21,146 nt of DNA, taken from Glomus cerebriforme (taxonomy: Eukaryota; Glomeromycota; Glomeromycetes; Glomerales; Glomeraceae). The stretch is from contig QKYT01000159.1 in the NCBI GenBank assembly GCA_003550305.1, positions 91,234 through 112,379 of the forward strand. Reading direction: 5' to 3'. Positions 7,741 through 17,912 of this stretch are shown here, in pieces (position 1 is the stretch's first letter; the number at the start of each line of letters is the position of its first letter). A program made the translations under genes and the position numbers. Below the pieces are notes generated by a model. That model ran no database searches. It was not told the DNA's origin and saw only the letters and a program-made list of their open reading frames with translations.

Positions 7741-9401
7741 ATGTCATCCTCGCTTGAATCATTGAAACAGCGTATCACTGAACTTGAGGCTGAGAATGCA
7801 GAACTTAGGAAGGAGAATACTGAGATCCGCGATCTTAGAATCAAGCTCTCAGTGTCTGATGCTGAAATAGCTGAACTTAAGCGCAGGAATGCTGAGTTTC
7901 TAAGAGCGAATAAGGAATATAACGAGAGGCGTGATGCTGAAAATGCCAAACTCAAGGCCGAGAATGTTGAGTTTAGAGATAGACTCACGAAAGTGGAACA
8001 GAATCAGTCGTTAATTGATAATTCTTTTAATACCCATTCATCTAACTTCAATTCAGTTGCAGATCAGGCGCCAACGGTAATACATCACGAGAAACCATTG
8101 GTGGATACTTTATTACCTGAAGACAAGGAAACGGTTGCTTTCTTGAATGAGGAACATAAGAAAAAGGTTAGAAATGAGATTAGGCAGAGGAATAGGGAAA
8201 AGAAATTACAACGTGAATCGTCTACCAAGGACTTATCTGAGGATGCGTGTTTACTTAGTAAACCCCCACCTCTTCTGTAACTCAGGACAAAGAATCTCGA
8301 TCACATAAGAAGAAACTAGAAGCGGAAAATATCGTGCAGGATGTATTTGATTTTACCGTAGATGGTCCTGAGAAAAAACACATGACGGAAATTTCGCTGA
8401 CGGGCCGTGAGGAAAATAATTGTCAAGAAAAGATAGAGTCCCAGGATGGCCTAGCAGAGTTATCAAGTTCAGACGTATTGCAAAATATAAACTGCTTATA
8501 TGAGAATGCATGTACTGCAGAAAATGAAAGGATAAAGGCTAATCAGGCAGAAATTTGGTGCTGGAGAAATTTTATTATAGGACTGGATAATAGTATAGAT
8601 GAAATCATGATCAAAGAAAAGGTGGGAACGAAAAAGGCCAAAGGACTGATCTACGATTTTATACTTGCACACAATCCTGACACCAAACGAAAAACTTTAT
8701 ATCAGCGCATCAGTAGAGCTAGGAAGGTTTATGAGTTTACCGAAAAAATAGGAATTGATAAAATCAAATATATCAAAACATATAGTGCGAATTCTATTGC
8801 AGAACTATCTGACAGTCAGATTCAAACTATTGTTGATTATTTCTCCAATAATCCCAATACTGAATTACCAGATGATCAAGAAGGCTCTATTATCGATTCT
8901 GAAGGGGAGATTTCGGGTGACCAGACTGATGCATCGGAGGCGGTTTCAGCAACGCGGACTGAGGTAAGCATTCCAACATCACCTATTCCATTGACCCATC
9001 TCCGCCTTAACGGCAATTCTTCTGATGATTCCTCTAGAATCGGTCCAGTAGCTGTGAGTACATCACCTGTGCCTCAGATAAATGAATCTAACCAATCCAG
9101 GCTTCCGATTTCTATCTTGCCTGAAGATCCTGAAGAGAAACGAAAACATATCATTGGGTTGGTGCTAGAGAAGTTTCCTTATCTATCTTTAAACGATAGT
9201 GATGAATGCCGTGACACATTTAATCTTAATAATTCAGCACTCTGTCCTTTATGTAATGGAGACCATAAAGTGAATAGAAGTATATTTGATGAAATAAAAG
9301 GTGAATGGGGTGATGGTGAGTATTACGGAGAACGAACTTATCGTCTCAATTGCAGGGTGTCTTATAAACCTGGAATCCCAGTAGTATCGGTAAAAGCATA
9401 G
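7741..9401 (+). CDS. Coiled-coil protein with C-terminal Cys/His motif, one frame shift
   Basis: The frame from ATG 7741 (179 codons) is a strong coiled coil: TELEAENAELRKENTEI, RNAEFLRANKEY and similar heptads to about residue 90, then a basic stretch NEIRQRNREKKLQ. It ends at a TAA at 8278 just past a run of five C (8263-8267). A second frame is open from 8262 to 9401 and reads on as coding (SHKKKLEAENIVQDV), so one missing base in or near the C run would join them. A 62-nt intron 8258-8319 is a weaker alternative. The second part has a helical KKAKGLIYDF region, IGIDKIKYIKTYSANSI, an acidic/Ser linker, and a C-terminal CPLCNGDHK motif near WGDGEYY. I recognise this as a large repeated family of arbuscular mycorrhizal fungi with unknown function. 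Confidence 0.65.
8389..8418. repeat. Palindromic TTTCGC-ACGGGCCGTGA repeat, copy 2, inside coding sequence
   Basis: AAATTTCGCTGACGGGCCGT then GAGGAAAAT. It matches the intergenic copy at 7652-7682 with few differences, but here it is translated in the coiled-coil gene as EISLTGREEN, an insertion of repeat DNA that keeps the frame. Confidence 0.65.
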
Positions 9402-10509
9402 AGGGTGAAAACTTCGTCACGTGGGTGGCTTAGATATCGTGCACAATAAAACGTCATTTATTCTTCTCCGCAGTTATACGTCACTGGTTCATGTGAATCT
9501 GCTCATGTGAATTATATCCGCAGAATATGCTAGGCGTAGTAATACGTCACCGGCATCCGCAGTCATTATTTTTGCCGAAGGCGCTAAGGCAGAGGATCTA
9601 TTAATAACCCCGGCTATAAGAGCAATATTTTTGCGTTATTATACTTATGAACATTCCCCAAAGTTCCGGTATGTTCTATCTCACTCATTACGCAGTTCTG
9701 AATTACTAATAAAAAAACCGCATCCCTGATTTACATTTTGCGGATCGTAAGACAGGGCGTCATTAAAAAGAGAATCAAAATGGAAATAGAGCAATTAGAA
9801 TCTATGATTAACAGATCCTCGGATAAACGGTAAATTTTTATTATCCTACTGACGTTAGTGCATTCAAATTACGTGTATGGCTAATAAGACGTTAATCTGT
9901 TTTTGAATAGGAATTAATGATACATGTATGATTCGTCATCTACAGGATCTTGATCCATGATGAACAAATATTCTGATTTTTTGTGATTACAATTGAAATA
10001 GGGGGTTGTGAACTCAAACAAAGATGCAACCACATGCGATCTTCTGTTTCGCAAGAGATCTTAGAAATAAACGGAAAATTTTGAGACACGGCATTGCTCC
10101 ATTAGTATTATATCAAGTTGTCATAAAACCGTAATTTGTCAGATTTTATTTTAAGCACTATTGTTAAATGCGCCTCAAATTCAGGGAGGGAACATTTGTT
10201 ATTATTAGACAGGATCCAGGCCGTTATAATTGTTTTAGCTGAAAAATGTAGTTATGACGAATACACATAATAAAGTAACGTAATTTTTTATTTGATCTAT
10301 TTAAATCGGGTTAAATTCTCTTTTCACGCATAGTAGGCATACAGTATAAAATAAACCCTTTTCCCAGCGCATTTATGCAAGATAACTATTGCTATTAAAA
10401 AAAATCAAGCGATATTATCTAAAAAACTTGATCCACCAATAAAATCTCAATAAAATTACTGTGCATCAATAGCATGTCCAGTTTAACAGAATTCAACTCT
10501 TCGGAAGTC
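9402..10509. other. Intergenic 1.1 kb with short recurring motifs
   Basis: No open frame of note. The first 200 bp hold repeated words: TCCGCAG three times (around 9465, 9510 and 9556) and TACGTCAC[TC]GG twice (around 9475 and 9543), plus GCCGAAGGC at 9574-9582. The rest is AT-rich and featureless to me. Confidence 0.4.
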
Positions 10510-11432
10510 ATGTCATTTTTGGCCTTATCCGTCGTTTTTTTTGTTCGTTAGTCCGGTGATATTCGTGGGAATCGTCACCATGTATGGAAATCTAAAACAA
10601 ATGATCTCTAATAAACTTTTCGCACATGTCATCAAAATTCTCATCGATCTTGGTATACTAAATAATATATCGGGAAAGAGGTCACTCCATGACCAGATCT
10701 CTACTGAACTTAATGATAAATTTGACACATGTATTTCCGATATTAATTCTTTTTTCACTGAGAAGCTCGACAGAATCAATGATGATCTTAATAATAAACT
10801 TAACGAAGAAGTTAATGCAGGGTTCGGCAAGATTAATACCGAACTTAATAGTAAACTTACTGCGGAAGCCGAAAAAACAAGGCACGTGATGATGACTTAA
10901 CGCAGAAAATCTTTTCACTGTTACCGAAAGGCTTGATAGGATCGAAGAAGCCTGTCATAATGATTTTGGAAACATTTCNTCCGAATTTACATCAATCAAA
11001 GCTTCTATTGAAATTCTTCAAAATGATTTGGCCCAACGTTATGCGGTTGTCCNAAGAGCCGATTTCGATCAACAAAGCGTGTCCAATGAATCTGAAACTA
11101 ATGGATCTGGACTGGGAAGTTCGCTAGACTCTGCNTCAGCTTCAACTAGTTCAAGCTCTTCATCTGAAGGTTCCAATTTATCTGGAATTTTTGATATTAC
11201 TGGAGACATTAAAATTCGCTTTAAAGAACACTTTGATCGACTTATGAAGGCGAGGAATTATACTTTTGATGAGATGTGCTTCTCTGTAGCAATGGATATT
11301 CGTAGTCTTGGAGGGAATATTAAAATCTCAACAGTGAAAAATTTTTATAGTGGTGTTGGTCGCAGTACAGTTAGTACTGTTAATCAGATAAAAGCATGGG
11401 TAAATAGTTTTAATAATAATAATGCGGAGTAG
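10510..11432 (+). CDS. Damaged gene: hydrophobic N-terminus, coiled coil, HTH-like domain
   Basis: An ATG at 10510 starts a short hydrophobic segment (MSFLALSVVFF) that goes out of frame at a run of eight T (10535-10542) and continues in the next frame as VSPVIFVGIVTMYG, a likely membrane anchor. Repeated NDKFDTCISDIN / NDDLNNKLNEEVN / NTELNSKLTAE heptads follow, then the frame breaks again near A6 (10872-10877) and before 10910. The last frame (to TAG at 11430-11432) reads ERLDRIEEACHNDFG, a Ser/Gly-rich linker with two ambiguous bases, then about 65 residues like an XRE-type helix-turn-helix: YTFDEMCFSVAMDIRS, then ISTVKNFYSGV and STVNQIKAWV. DNA binding is inferred. Either several consensus errors or a pseudogene. 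Confidence 0.5.
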
Positions 11433-11859
11433 TGAGAAGGAACCGCCATATTATTGGTTTAGGGGCCGGCGTGATTCCTCCCTTTAAACGAGATCTACTC
11501 CAATATCTTTTATTAGTTTCATTTTTACTTAGCCGGCCTTTCATATTACTTTACAAAAATACAGTATAATAATAAAGATATTACTTTGAATTTTTAAACG
11601 TGTGTACTTTACAAGTGATCTAATAAAGCCAATAATATACCAATAATCGTGAAATTTTGGCAGTACATAGTTCTTACTTCTAACTAACACCGATCCACTC
11701 TTGAACATCGGCTTTTAGAAACGTCGCGTATCGAAATGTTGTTACAATAATTGATCGTCATAGACAGTTTGATGTTACACGGATTACGTAACAAAGTACT
11801 ATAAGTCTAACGACTCCAAATTTAAACCGTATTTTCTTCGTAGACGTGTTTAGAAAAAA
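11433..11859. other. Intergenic, probable 3' and 5' flanks
   Basis: AT-rich with AATAAAG-like strings (about 11571 and 11627) that could end the upstream gene, and two GGCCGGC/GCCGGCC words at 11464 and 11531. No coding frame that I can support. Confidence 0.4.
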
Positions 11860-14800
11860 ATGAAAACACTTTTTTTCTCAGAATGCTTGGACTGGAATCT
11901 TATAAACTTTTTGAAATTTCGTCAGATGGAAGATAATTGGTCAGCAGATAAACAGAAAGAACATGGCACATATACTAAGACTTTAGGCAAGATTGCAGTC
12001 AGTGAATCAAGTGAATACCGATCTATGGCAGTTTCTGCTTTAAAAATTTTTCCAGTTAAGTGAAAAGCTTCATTTCTGTGAGGTAAGGTGGGCTTGGAAG
12101 CTTGCAGGCATCCAAGTTGACTATCGTGTTATACCACATCACAACGACTTGATAATCTGATCGGAATTATAATATTCCATACTAAGTCGTTGATGAACTA
12201 TCGTGTTCGATGCTGGCCACCTTTCCTTTATCACATCACAGCACTCAACAATCTGAAAGGACCTATCCGTATTCGATAAGACTTTTCTAGGCTGAGTCGC
12301 TGATGAACTATCGCGTTCGATGTGTCTAAATATTGTACTTGCTGATAGTCATGTTAATATTAAACGAGTTTTGACGATTAACAATATTATTTTTCATGAA
12401 TAGGAAATACTAAATACCCGAGCGGTTAATGATTTCTGGCAAGATGTAGAGAAATTAAATAGGCGAAATAAGATCAACAATTCAAAGGTAGGTATGCTGA
12501 TATTTCTGCTGTTTCATACAATGAGGAAAATATTAGTAATATATTTATCCTCTTTCCAGGAAAAATATCTTGATCATCTTGAAGAATCTACCTATGAAGT
12601 ACTAGATGATACTAGATCATATGTTGTTGCAGATGTTAAAGCAGAAACTAGAAAGCGCAAGTCCCCAACTCGTTACGATCGAAATAAATCAAGTGAAGGT
12701 CAGAACCAAACAAAGCGAATACGTTTTCTTGAGAAAGAGTCGAAGAAAGGAAAAAGGGTCAGTATATCTTATATAACTTAAATTTTATTCGCAAAAAAAA
12801 AACACAGAAGGTAATCGAATTGATTTCTTTTAGGTGGATGAACTGCCCGATGGAGCAAAATTAAGAGGCCGACTCCTCTGAACTTGGTACCATCGGATGA
12901 TGATGAAGGTGTCCCCACTTCTGTTCTTATTACGGCTTCAGACGCAGAATCGGAAGAAAGTGATTTGGTTGTAGATGACGAAATTAGGAGTCTCACACAG
13001 GTATTTTTGCTTTTTTCTAACTTTATGTATAATGTTCATCAATTAAAATGTGAAGCTTGGTATAAATCATCCTCGGTTTTCTAACAGGATCAGATTGTAA
13101 AAAGGCATCCAGAAGATACAAATTTTCTAGATCAAGCCATTAGAAACGAAGATACTTCATACGAACGTTGCCAACGTTGTTCTACTCCGGTAGATAAGGT
13201 AGCCATCGTGTTTTTAATGTATGGCTCACTAAAAAAAAACATTTTCTCACTTCTCAGGTACTTTTGTAGATAAAAACTGAAAACCTGGACGAGGTCCCGT
13301 CTACAACGACAACTTCATTATACGTTCCATCTTCCCCACCCACTCCTGTTGACGAGGAATATATGATGGTAAAAGATCGTAGTTTTTATTTGGATTACCT
13401 TACTGGTCCCGGTGTCCCCGAATGGCAACTGGTCGAAGGTTCAACTCGAGTAAGCATTTTAATGCATGACGTGATATGAACGAAATATTAATTATTTTTT
13501 TTATTCGTTATTCCTCTCCAGTGGGTTGTAAACGACATCGACATCACTGAGATATGCCGTGAATATCGTGCAGTTATGGTTAAAAAATGTGAGTCGATGG
13601 AAGTTACTTTGAGTGCTACAGAAGAACTGTAAGTATCATATAGTAATATAAGTTATGAAGACATGACTAAGCTTTTCCTCTTTTACAGGATTTTAAGCCA
13701 CGTATTCGTATTTCAAGAACAAAGTTCACACGGATTATGTGAATATTTTGATGACGAATTATGGGCGGAGCTCTTTGCCGAGTTTCGTGGGCTGTATCCA
13801 TATGCACCGATCCCGGATAAGATTAGTAATCTGTTTTTAAACATCGTTAAGGTAATATATTTAATTTCTGAGGAGGCACATATTTTAGTTCTAATTATGA
13901 GTATCTGCAGATCCCGTGTGAGGAACCAAATCAAACCGAACGTCAAAAACTTGCAAGGCGCTATTTACGAAATTTTGAAGTTATAACCGAAGAAGAAGAA
14001 ATAATCGTAGAGATGTTTAGGGAACTGTATGTTTCGTGAAAACTGCAATGAAAGTTTTGTGTTCAAAATGAACTTATTCTCGTTTGTTACAGGGTTGATA
14101 ACGAGCAGTCCTCATTCTCAAGAAATTATGTTGCTGAAGACACCCACGCAATTCGAAACATCACCCCAATAATATTAAAACCTTTCTTTAGGGACAATAA
14201 AAGAATTACCTTTGAAGGGTATATGTTGATAATTAATAATTAATGGAGCGGTATTAGTAGTATTATGTTTTTGTTGTATACAAGCTTTATTTTATTTTTC
14301 TTTTTTCGCGTACAGGGCGAACAAGATGTCGGAATCATCGGCAATCGCAAAAAGACGTTTTGATCCTGAACGTTTGGGTACGAAACCTGATTTCACCGTC
14401 ATGACCACAAATCCACAAAAACACGTTGAATTGTTTGTCGTTGAGATCAAACCGAATAAAACGAACAATGCTCTTGTTTCGGAGGATCTTGTCTCCCTCG
14501 GGAAAACGATGAAGTGTGCGATAGATAAATCTATCAAAGACGGTGCAGATGACCTGGTTATATGTGGCATGCAGGTTATCGGTAAGTACATTCTGTAAAT
14601 AAATAACAGGGCAATCTCTGTTTTTCATATTGAAATTTTCATTTTTGTTTTCAGGGTACTTGGGAAGAGCCTATGTTATGGACCTCCGATTCGAAGGGAT
14701 CTACCGCATGATATTAATTGGAGAGTTCGAGCTTCCAAGGGGTTCCACATCGTGGGGTACTGCCTTGCAGTGCTACCAAGTCCTGAACATAATTCGAGTA

Positions 14801-15016
14801 AGCAGGCGATCAATTAATTATGCAGACATTATTTATATAAGGTTATTAATCCTAGTACCTTTCTAGGTTATAGTTAATAATGGGGCCACATCGTATCAGA
14901 CCGCAATAAGAAAGAACAAACAATCAAAATCAAGCTTGATGATCAAGCCAATGTTCCATAGTCCGACGAAGGTTCAAAAATGCTCAGTGAAGTCTTACTG
15001 TGCCACATTCACGTGA
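11860..15016 (+). CDS. Multi-exon orphan PD-(D/E)XK nuclease-like protein, one frame break
   Basis: My model has 13 exons: 11860-12054, 12404-12487, 12560-12757, 12834-13000, 13088-13198, 13270-13449, 13522-13628, 13689-13851, 13911-14026, 14093-14218, 14316-14581, 14655-14797, 14867-15016. All introns are GT-AG and phases agree, except that exon 4 is out of frame by one base next to AAAA (12857-12860). The product would be about 668 residues. Exons 2-5 are charged and low-complexity; exons 6-10 are acidic and helical (DDELWAELFAEFRGLYPY). Exon 11 has the nuclease-like core GTKPDFTV (Asp near 508) and LFVVEIKP (Glu near 526, Lys near 528), followed by GMQVIG; exon 12 has a FELP motif. The triad is intact. 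The first exon and the 349-nt first intron are least certain. It shares a C-terminal layout with the gene at 19554. Confidence 0.68.
12121..12322 (+). repeat. Degenerate tandem repeat in the first intron
   Basis: CTATCGTGTT at 12121, CTATCGTGTTCGATG at 12198 and CTATCGCGTTCGATG at 12308 mark successive units of about 77 and 110 bp. CACATCACA (12135, 12232), AATCTGA, and GTCG[TC]TGATGAACTA (12186, 12296) recur in the same order, so the units are homologous but diverged. Confidence 0.7.
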
Positions 15017-15315
15017 TTTCGTTGACCCGAAAAAAATTAAATAATTTTATATATCGATTCTTTCCTTTCGGTTATTTTTATCTGTAATGAATTATGTGCT
15101 TATCAATGAAAGTAAATAAAGCTTTGCCCATATCAGATCTTTCTCCTTTTTTTAACTTGTGTATGCTATTAATAAAAACTTTTCGAATCTGATTGGCCGA
15201 TCATCTCGTAATTTATAGAAACTTGCCACTTTCCGAGGGAACTAGGGGAGATCTCATGTGATACGATATACAGTACATCATGCCACAAACTGATTTAGCC
15301 GAAAGCTCTGTGCAT
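15017..15315. other. 3' flank of the multi-exon gene
   Basis: AATAAA at 15115-15120, 99 bp past the stop, is a possible polyadenylation signal. AGCCGAAAGCT occurs at 15297. No gene is supported here. Confidence 0.35.
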
Positions 15316-15617
15316 ATGCATGTAAATATAAAATTAGCTTAGCCCGATATATGACCCTATATAATCCCGACATGCTTATAATCTAATAAAAATGAATCTG
15401 AGTTTAGCAATATGTAGTCTCACTAAATTGGCTACGAATCAATAAAACCGCTATAATTCATTAAAACTGCTTAGCCAGCAAATTTGAATCTGATATTTAT
15501 TAGAGTATAATATTGCTAAATCAGCTAAAATCACTAAAAAGACTATAAATCAATAAAATCGTTATAATCTGTTATAATCTACTAAAACACTATTTTATCA
15601 CTTAAACGTTTATAAAG
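15316..15617 (+). repeat. Duplicated upstream region, copy A
   Basis: It begins ATGCATGTAAATATAAAATTAGC and matches 16617-16847 through several blocks (AATAAAAATGAAT[CT]T, TATGTAGTCTC, TTTGAAT[CG][TG]GATAT). It also has its own internal duplication: GCTACGAATCAATAAAACCGCTATAAT (about 15430) resembles ACTATAAATCAATAAAATCGTTATAAT (about 15540). TATAAAG at 15611 directly abuts the ATG at 15618. Confidence 0.75.
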
Positions 15618-16445
15618 ATGGATTTAGATAGTAATGCTTACTATAAGCTTTGTTCACCTGATTGTGATGATAAATATAATAAGATATTAAAAGCAATACA
15701 CCTTTTACAACATAAATATGATAATGAAACACCAGAAATGTGGTGCTCTCGTATCCGTGGTCCATTTAGAAAAATACTCGAAGAGAACCCAGAAATATTT
15801 TCTAAGAATGGATATATTCGCATGTATGCAAAGTTTTATGAAGATGGTAAAGGGTTTCATCCTAGCGAAAATCTAACAAATTATATATATTGTAGTGTCT
15901 GTGACTCCCTAGTATTCATTCCTGAAAGGCTTATAGGCGAATTTCTCTATCGAGATGGCCACTTGAAGAGATGTATTACTAAAGTTACTAGTTCAATCGA
16001 ATATGCAAGAAAAAAAGAAATTCTCCAATCTATTAATAGAAGGGAATTTAATATCTGGCAATATAAACAGTATATATTACAAGAAGAGGCTGAAATGAAG
16101 CGTCTTCAGCTAGAGCTTTCATCTCAATCTACCCCACATTCAGAAAAGGACAAATTGGCATCAGTATCGTATGGTTATGATGGTCGTTCAACTGGCTATA
16201 AAGCTTATCTTTCGGCTAAAGCAACTATGCCAAGTGCTCCAAATTTCGAGCCAGCTTATATTTCACCTGCCAGACAAGAAATGGTTTTGCCAACTTCTTA
16301 TCAATTATCGGCTCCAAATGAGACCATAAGCGAAATATTTATCTCATCTCGGTATGCAAAACAAAATAACTTATTACCATCTATAGACCATCTTAATCAG
16401 CCCGCATTAAGATTGAGAGATGGTACAAAAATCACATTCGTTTAA
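15618..16445 (+). CDS. Zinc-finger-like protein, paralogue A, with conserved C-terminal tail
   Basis: A 275-residue ORF with a clear ATG. Residues 37-54 (ETPEMWCSRIRGPFRKIL) match ETPQQWAIRVKDTLQALI in the next gene, and both have a C-x2-C ... H-x3/4-C set: here C92-S-V-C95 and H115-L-K-R-C119, a possible zinc site of C2HC type. Residues 125-170 are helical and charged; 171-235 are Ser/Pro-rich and probably disordered. The last 38 residues (EIFISSRYAKQNNL ... ALRLRDGTKITFV) are almost the same as in the paralogue. No catalytic motif, signal peptide or membrane segment. Paralogue with similar flanks on both sides shows tandem duplication. Function unknown; nucleic-acid or protein binding is only a guess. 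Confidence 0.8.
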   Translation: MDLDSNAYYKLCSPDCDDKYNKILKAIHLLQHKYDNETPEMWCSRIRGPFRKILEENPEIFSKNGYIRMYAKFYEDGKGFHPSENLTNYIYCSVCDSLVFIPERLIGEFLYRDGHLKRCITKVTSSIEYARKKEILQSINRREFNIWQYKQYILQEEAEMKRLQLELSSQSTPHSEKDKLASVSYGYDGRSTGYKAYLSAKATMPSAPNFEPAYISPARQEMVLPTSYQLSAPNETISEIFISSRYAKQNNLLPSIDHLNQPALRLRDGTKITFV

Positions 16446-16622
16446 CGACTGAGAAATATATTAATTATAGACTATTGAAGATTAATATCATTTAGCTAAA
16501 GGCGCAATGTATAACTTATACTTTATTTTTTTGCGCTATATAATCTGCATACATGATCGCCTAGTATAATTGTGAAATGTATCACCTGCATAATTTATGC
16601 GGGATAAAAGTACGCTATGCAT
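16446..16622 (+). repeat. Duplicated downstream region, copy 1
   Basis: It shares long blocks with 17682-17847: GAAGATTAATATCATTTAGC, TAACTTATACTTTATTTTTTT, GCGCTATATAATCTGCATAC followed by ATGATCGCCTAGTATAATTG, then CGCTATGCATG. It carries the likely 3' end of paralogue A and runs straight into copy B of the upstream repeat. Confidence 0.85.
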
Positions 16623-16847
16623 GTAAATATAAAATTAGCATAGCCAAGATGATCCTATATAAATTCCCAATATGCTTGTAATCGAATAAAAATGAATTTG
16701 GATTTAGCAGTATGTAGTCTCTCAAATCAGCTACAAATCAATTAACCGCTAATCAGTAAATTCGTATAAATTTGAATGGTGATATTATCTAGTATAAGTT
16801 GCTAAAAAATTACTAGAATTCACTAAAAACATTATAAATTGATAATT
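16617..16847 (+). repeat. Duplicated upstream region, copy B
   Basis: It starts with the same ATGCATGTAAATATAAAATTAGC as 15316 and keeps the block order, but is about 70 bp shorter and lacks the internal duplication of copy A. Its end carries the core promoter of paralogue B (ATTATAAATTG, 15 bp before the ATG). Confidence 0.75.
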
Positions 16848-17681
16848 ATGTCAGGAAATATTGTTAATAGACCTAGACCTGGTAAATACATTGACATTAT
16901 TTTAGACGAGGTTTATAATAAATCTGTGCCTAAACCCACCAATCTTCGTCCTGGATATGATATTGAATATATTAGAAACCGTTATGGTTTTCTTTATCCT
17001 GGTCAATTCGAAAAGATGGTTGAGGTTGAAAGAATATATGATAATTTATCTATTATTAGTTTGTATGAAACTCCACAGCAATGGGCTATTCGTGTAAAAG
17101 ACACTTTGCAAGCATTGATTGCTGAAGGCCATAGAAGCTATTATCATGTATTCTGCCTTTTCGGATTATCTGGACAGGGAGTAACCAAGACACACTATGA
17201 TGACTATGAAGGAAGAGAAGTTGCCATTGGTTATCACAGACCTAATACTCACAATTGCAAAATGGCTATTTGCTTCGATTGTTGGAAATTAGTAGAGATC
17301 ACTGATGTAAAACCAAAAAAGACATATTTCAGTGGATGGCGGAGATATGGGTATGAGATTAAGCCTGAAGACTTGATGAAACACCACTGGGATAACTCAT
17401 GTTTCAAGACTAATAAACATATAGAAGCGGTCCTAAAGAGACCAGCCCATCTTCTTACAAGCTCAAAGTCAGAAATATTACGTGAAAAATCTTCTGACAG
17501 GAGGGGGGTATTATATCCTGGAAAAAATACATCCGATTCCCTCCCGCAGTTTGATAGAACAAGTGGAAGCGAAATATTTATTTCATCTATATACGCAAAA
17601 CAAAATAACTTAAACCATTTTAATCAGCCAAAAGGTACTGCATTAAGATTGAGAGATGGAACAGTAATCACGATCGTTTAA
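16848..17681 (+). CDS. Zinc-finger-like protein, paralogue B, with conserved C-terminal tail
   Basis: The first ATG is at 16848 (an upstream TTG in frame is not a likely start), giving 277 residues. It has an extra N-terminal 60 residues relative to paralogue A. ETPQQWAIRV at 74-83 aligns with paralogue A. The putative zinc set is C142-F-D-C145 with H180 and C185; H130, H135 and C137 are further candidates. The spacer between the two pairs is longer than in A. Residues 200-238 are Ser/Arg-rich and variable. The tail from 241 (SEIFISSIYAKQNNL ... ALRLRDGTVITIV) matches A closely, while most of the protein is much more diverged, so the tail is under constraint or has been converted. Unknown function. 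Confidence 0.8.
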   Translation: MSGNIVNRPRPGKYIDIILDEVYNKSVPKPTNLRPGYDIEYIRNRYGFLYPGQFEKMVEVERIYDNLSIISLYETPQQWAIRVKDTLQALIAEGHRSYYHVFCLFGLSGQGVTKTHYDDYEGREVAIGYHRPNTHNCKMAICFDCWKLVEITDVKPKKTYFSGWRRYGYEIKPEDLMKHHWDNSCFKTNKHIEAVLKRPAHLLTSSKSEILREKSSDRRGVLYPGKNTSDSLPQFDRTSGSEIFISSIYAKQNNLNHFNQPKGTALRLRDGTVITIV

Positions 17682-17848
17682 CTGATTTAACTGACTAATT
17701 CTGAGAAATGTTTTAACTGAAGATTAATATCATTTAGCCAAACATAACTTATACTTTATTTTTTTTTGCGCTATATAATCTGCATACATGATCGCCTAGT
17801 ATAATTGTGAAATGTACCACCTGCAGGATAAAAATCGCTATGCATGGT
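17682..17848 (+). repeat. Duplicated downstream region, copy 2
   Basis: Second copy of the segment at 16446-16622, with a 20-bp gap around the missing AAAGGCGCAATG and a shorter join at CACCTGCAGGATAAAA. It ends in CGCTATGCATGG, the same junction word as copy 1, after which the sequence is unrelated. Confidence 0.85.
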
Positions 17849-17912
17849 CTGCCTATTCTGAGTTAAATCTTCTAATATATAACTATTTTAATAAAGTATT
17901 TCAGAAAGATCA

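Noticed and set aside
7583..7765. 60-codon plus-strand frame upstream of the coiled-coil gene
   Set aside because: Most of it is the palindromic repeat and AT-rich promoter sequence, and it overlaps the start of the next gene in another frame.
13372..13449. GTAAAAG after an ATGATG as a further intron donor
   Set aside because: The frame reads straight through (EEYMMVKDRSFYLDYL) in coding style, so no intron is needed here.
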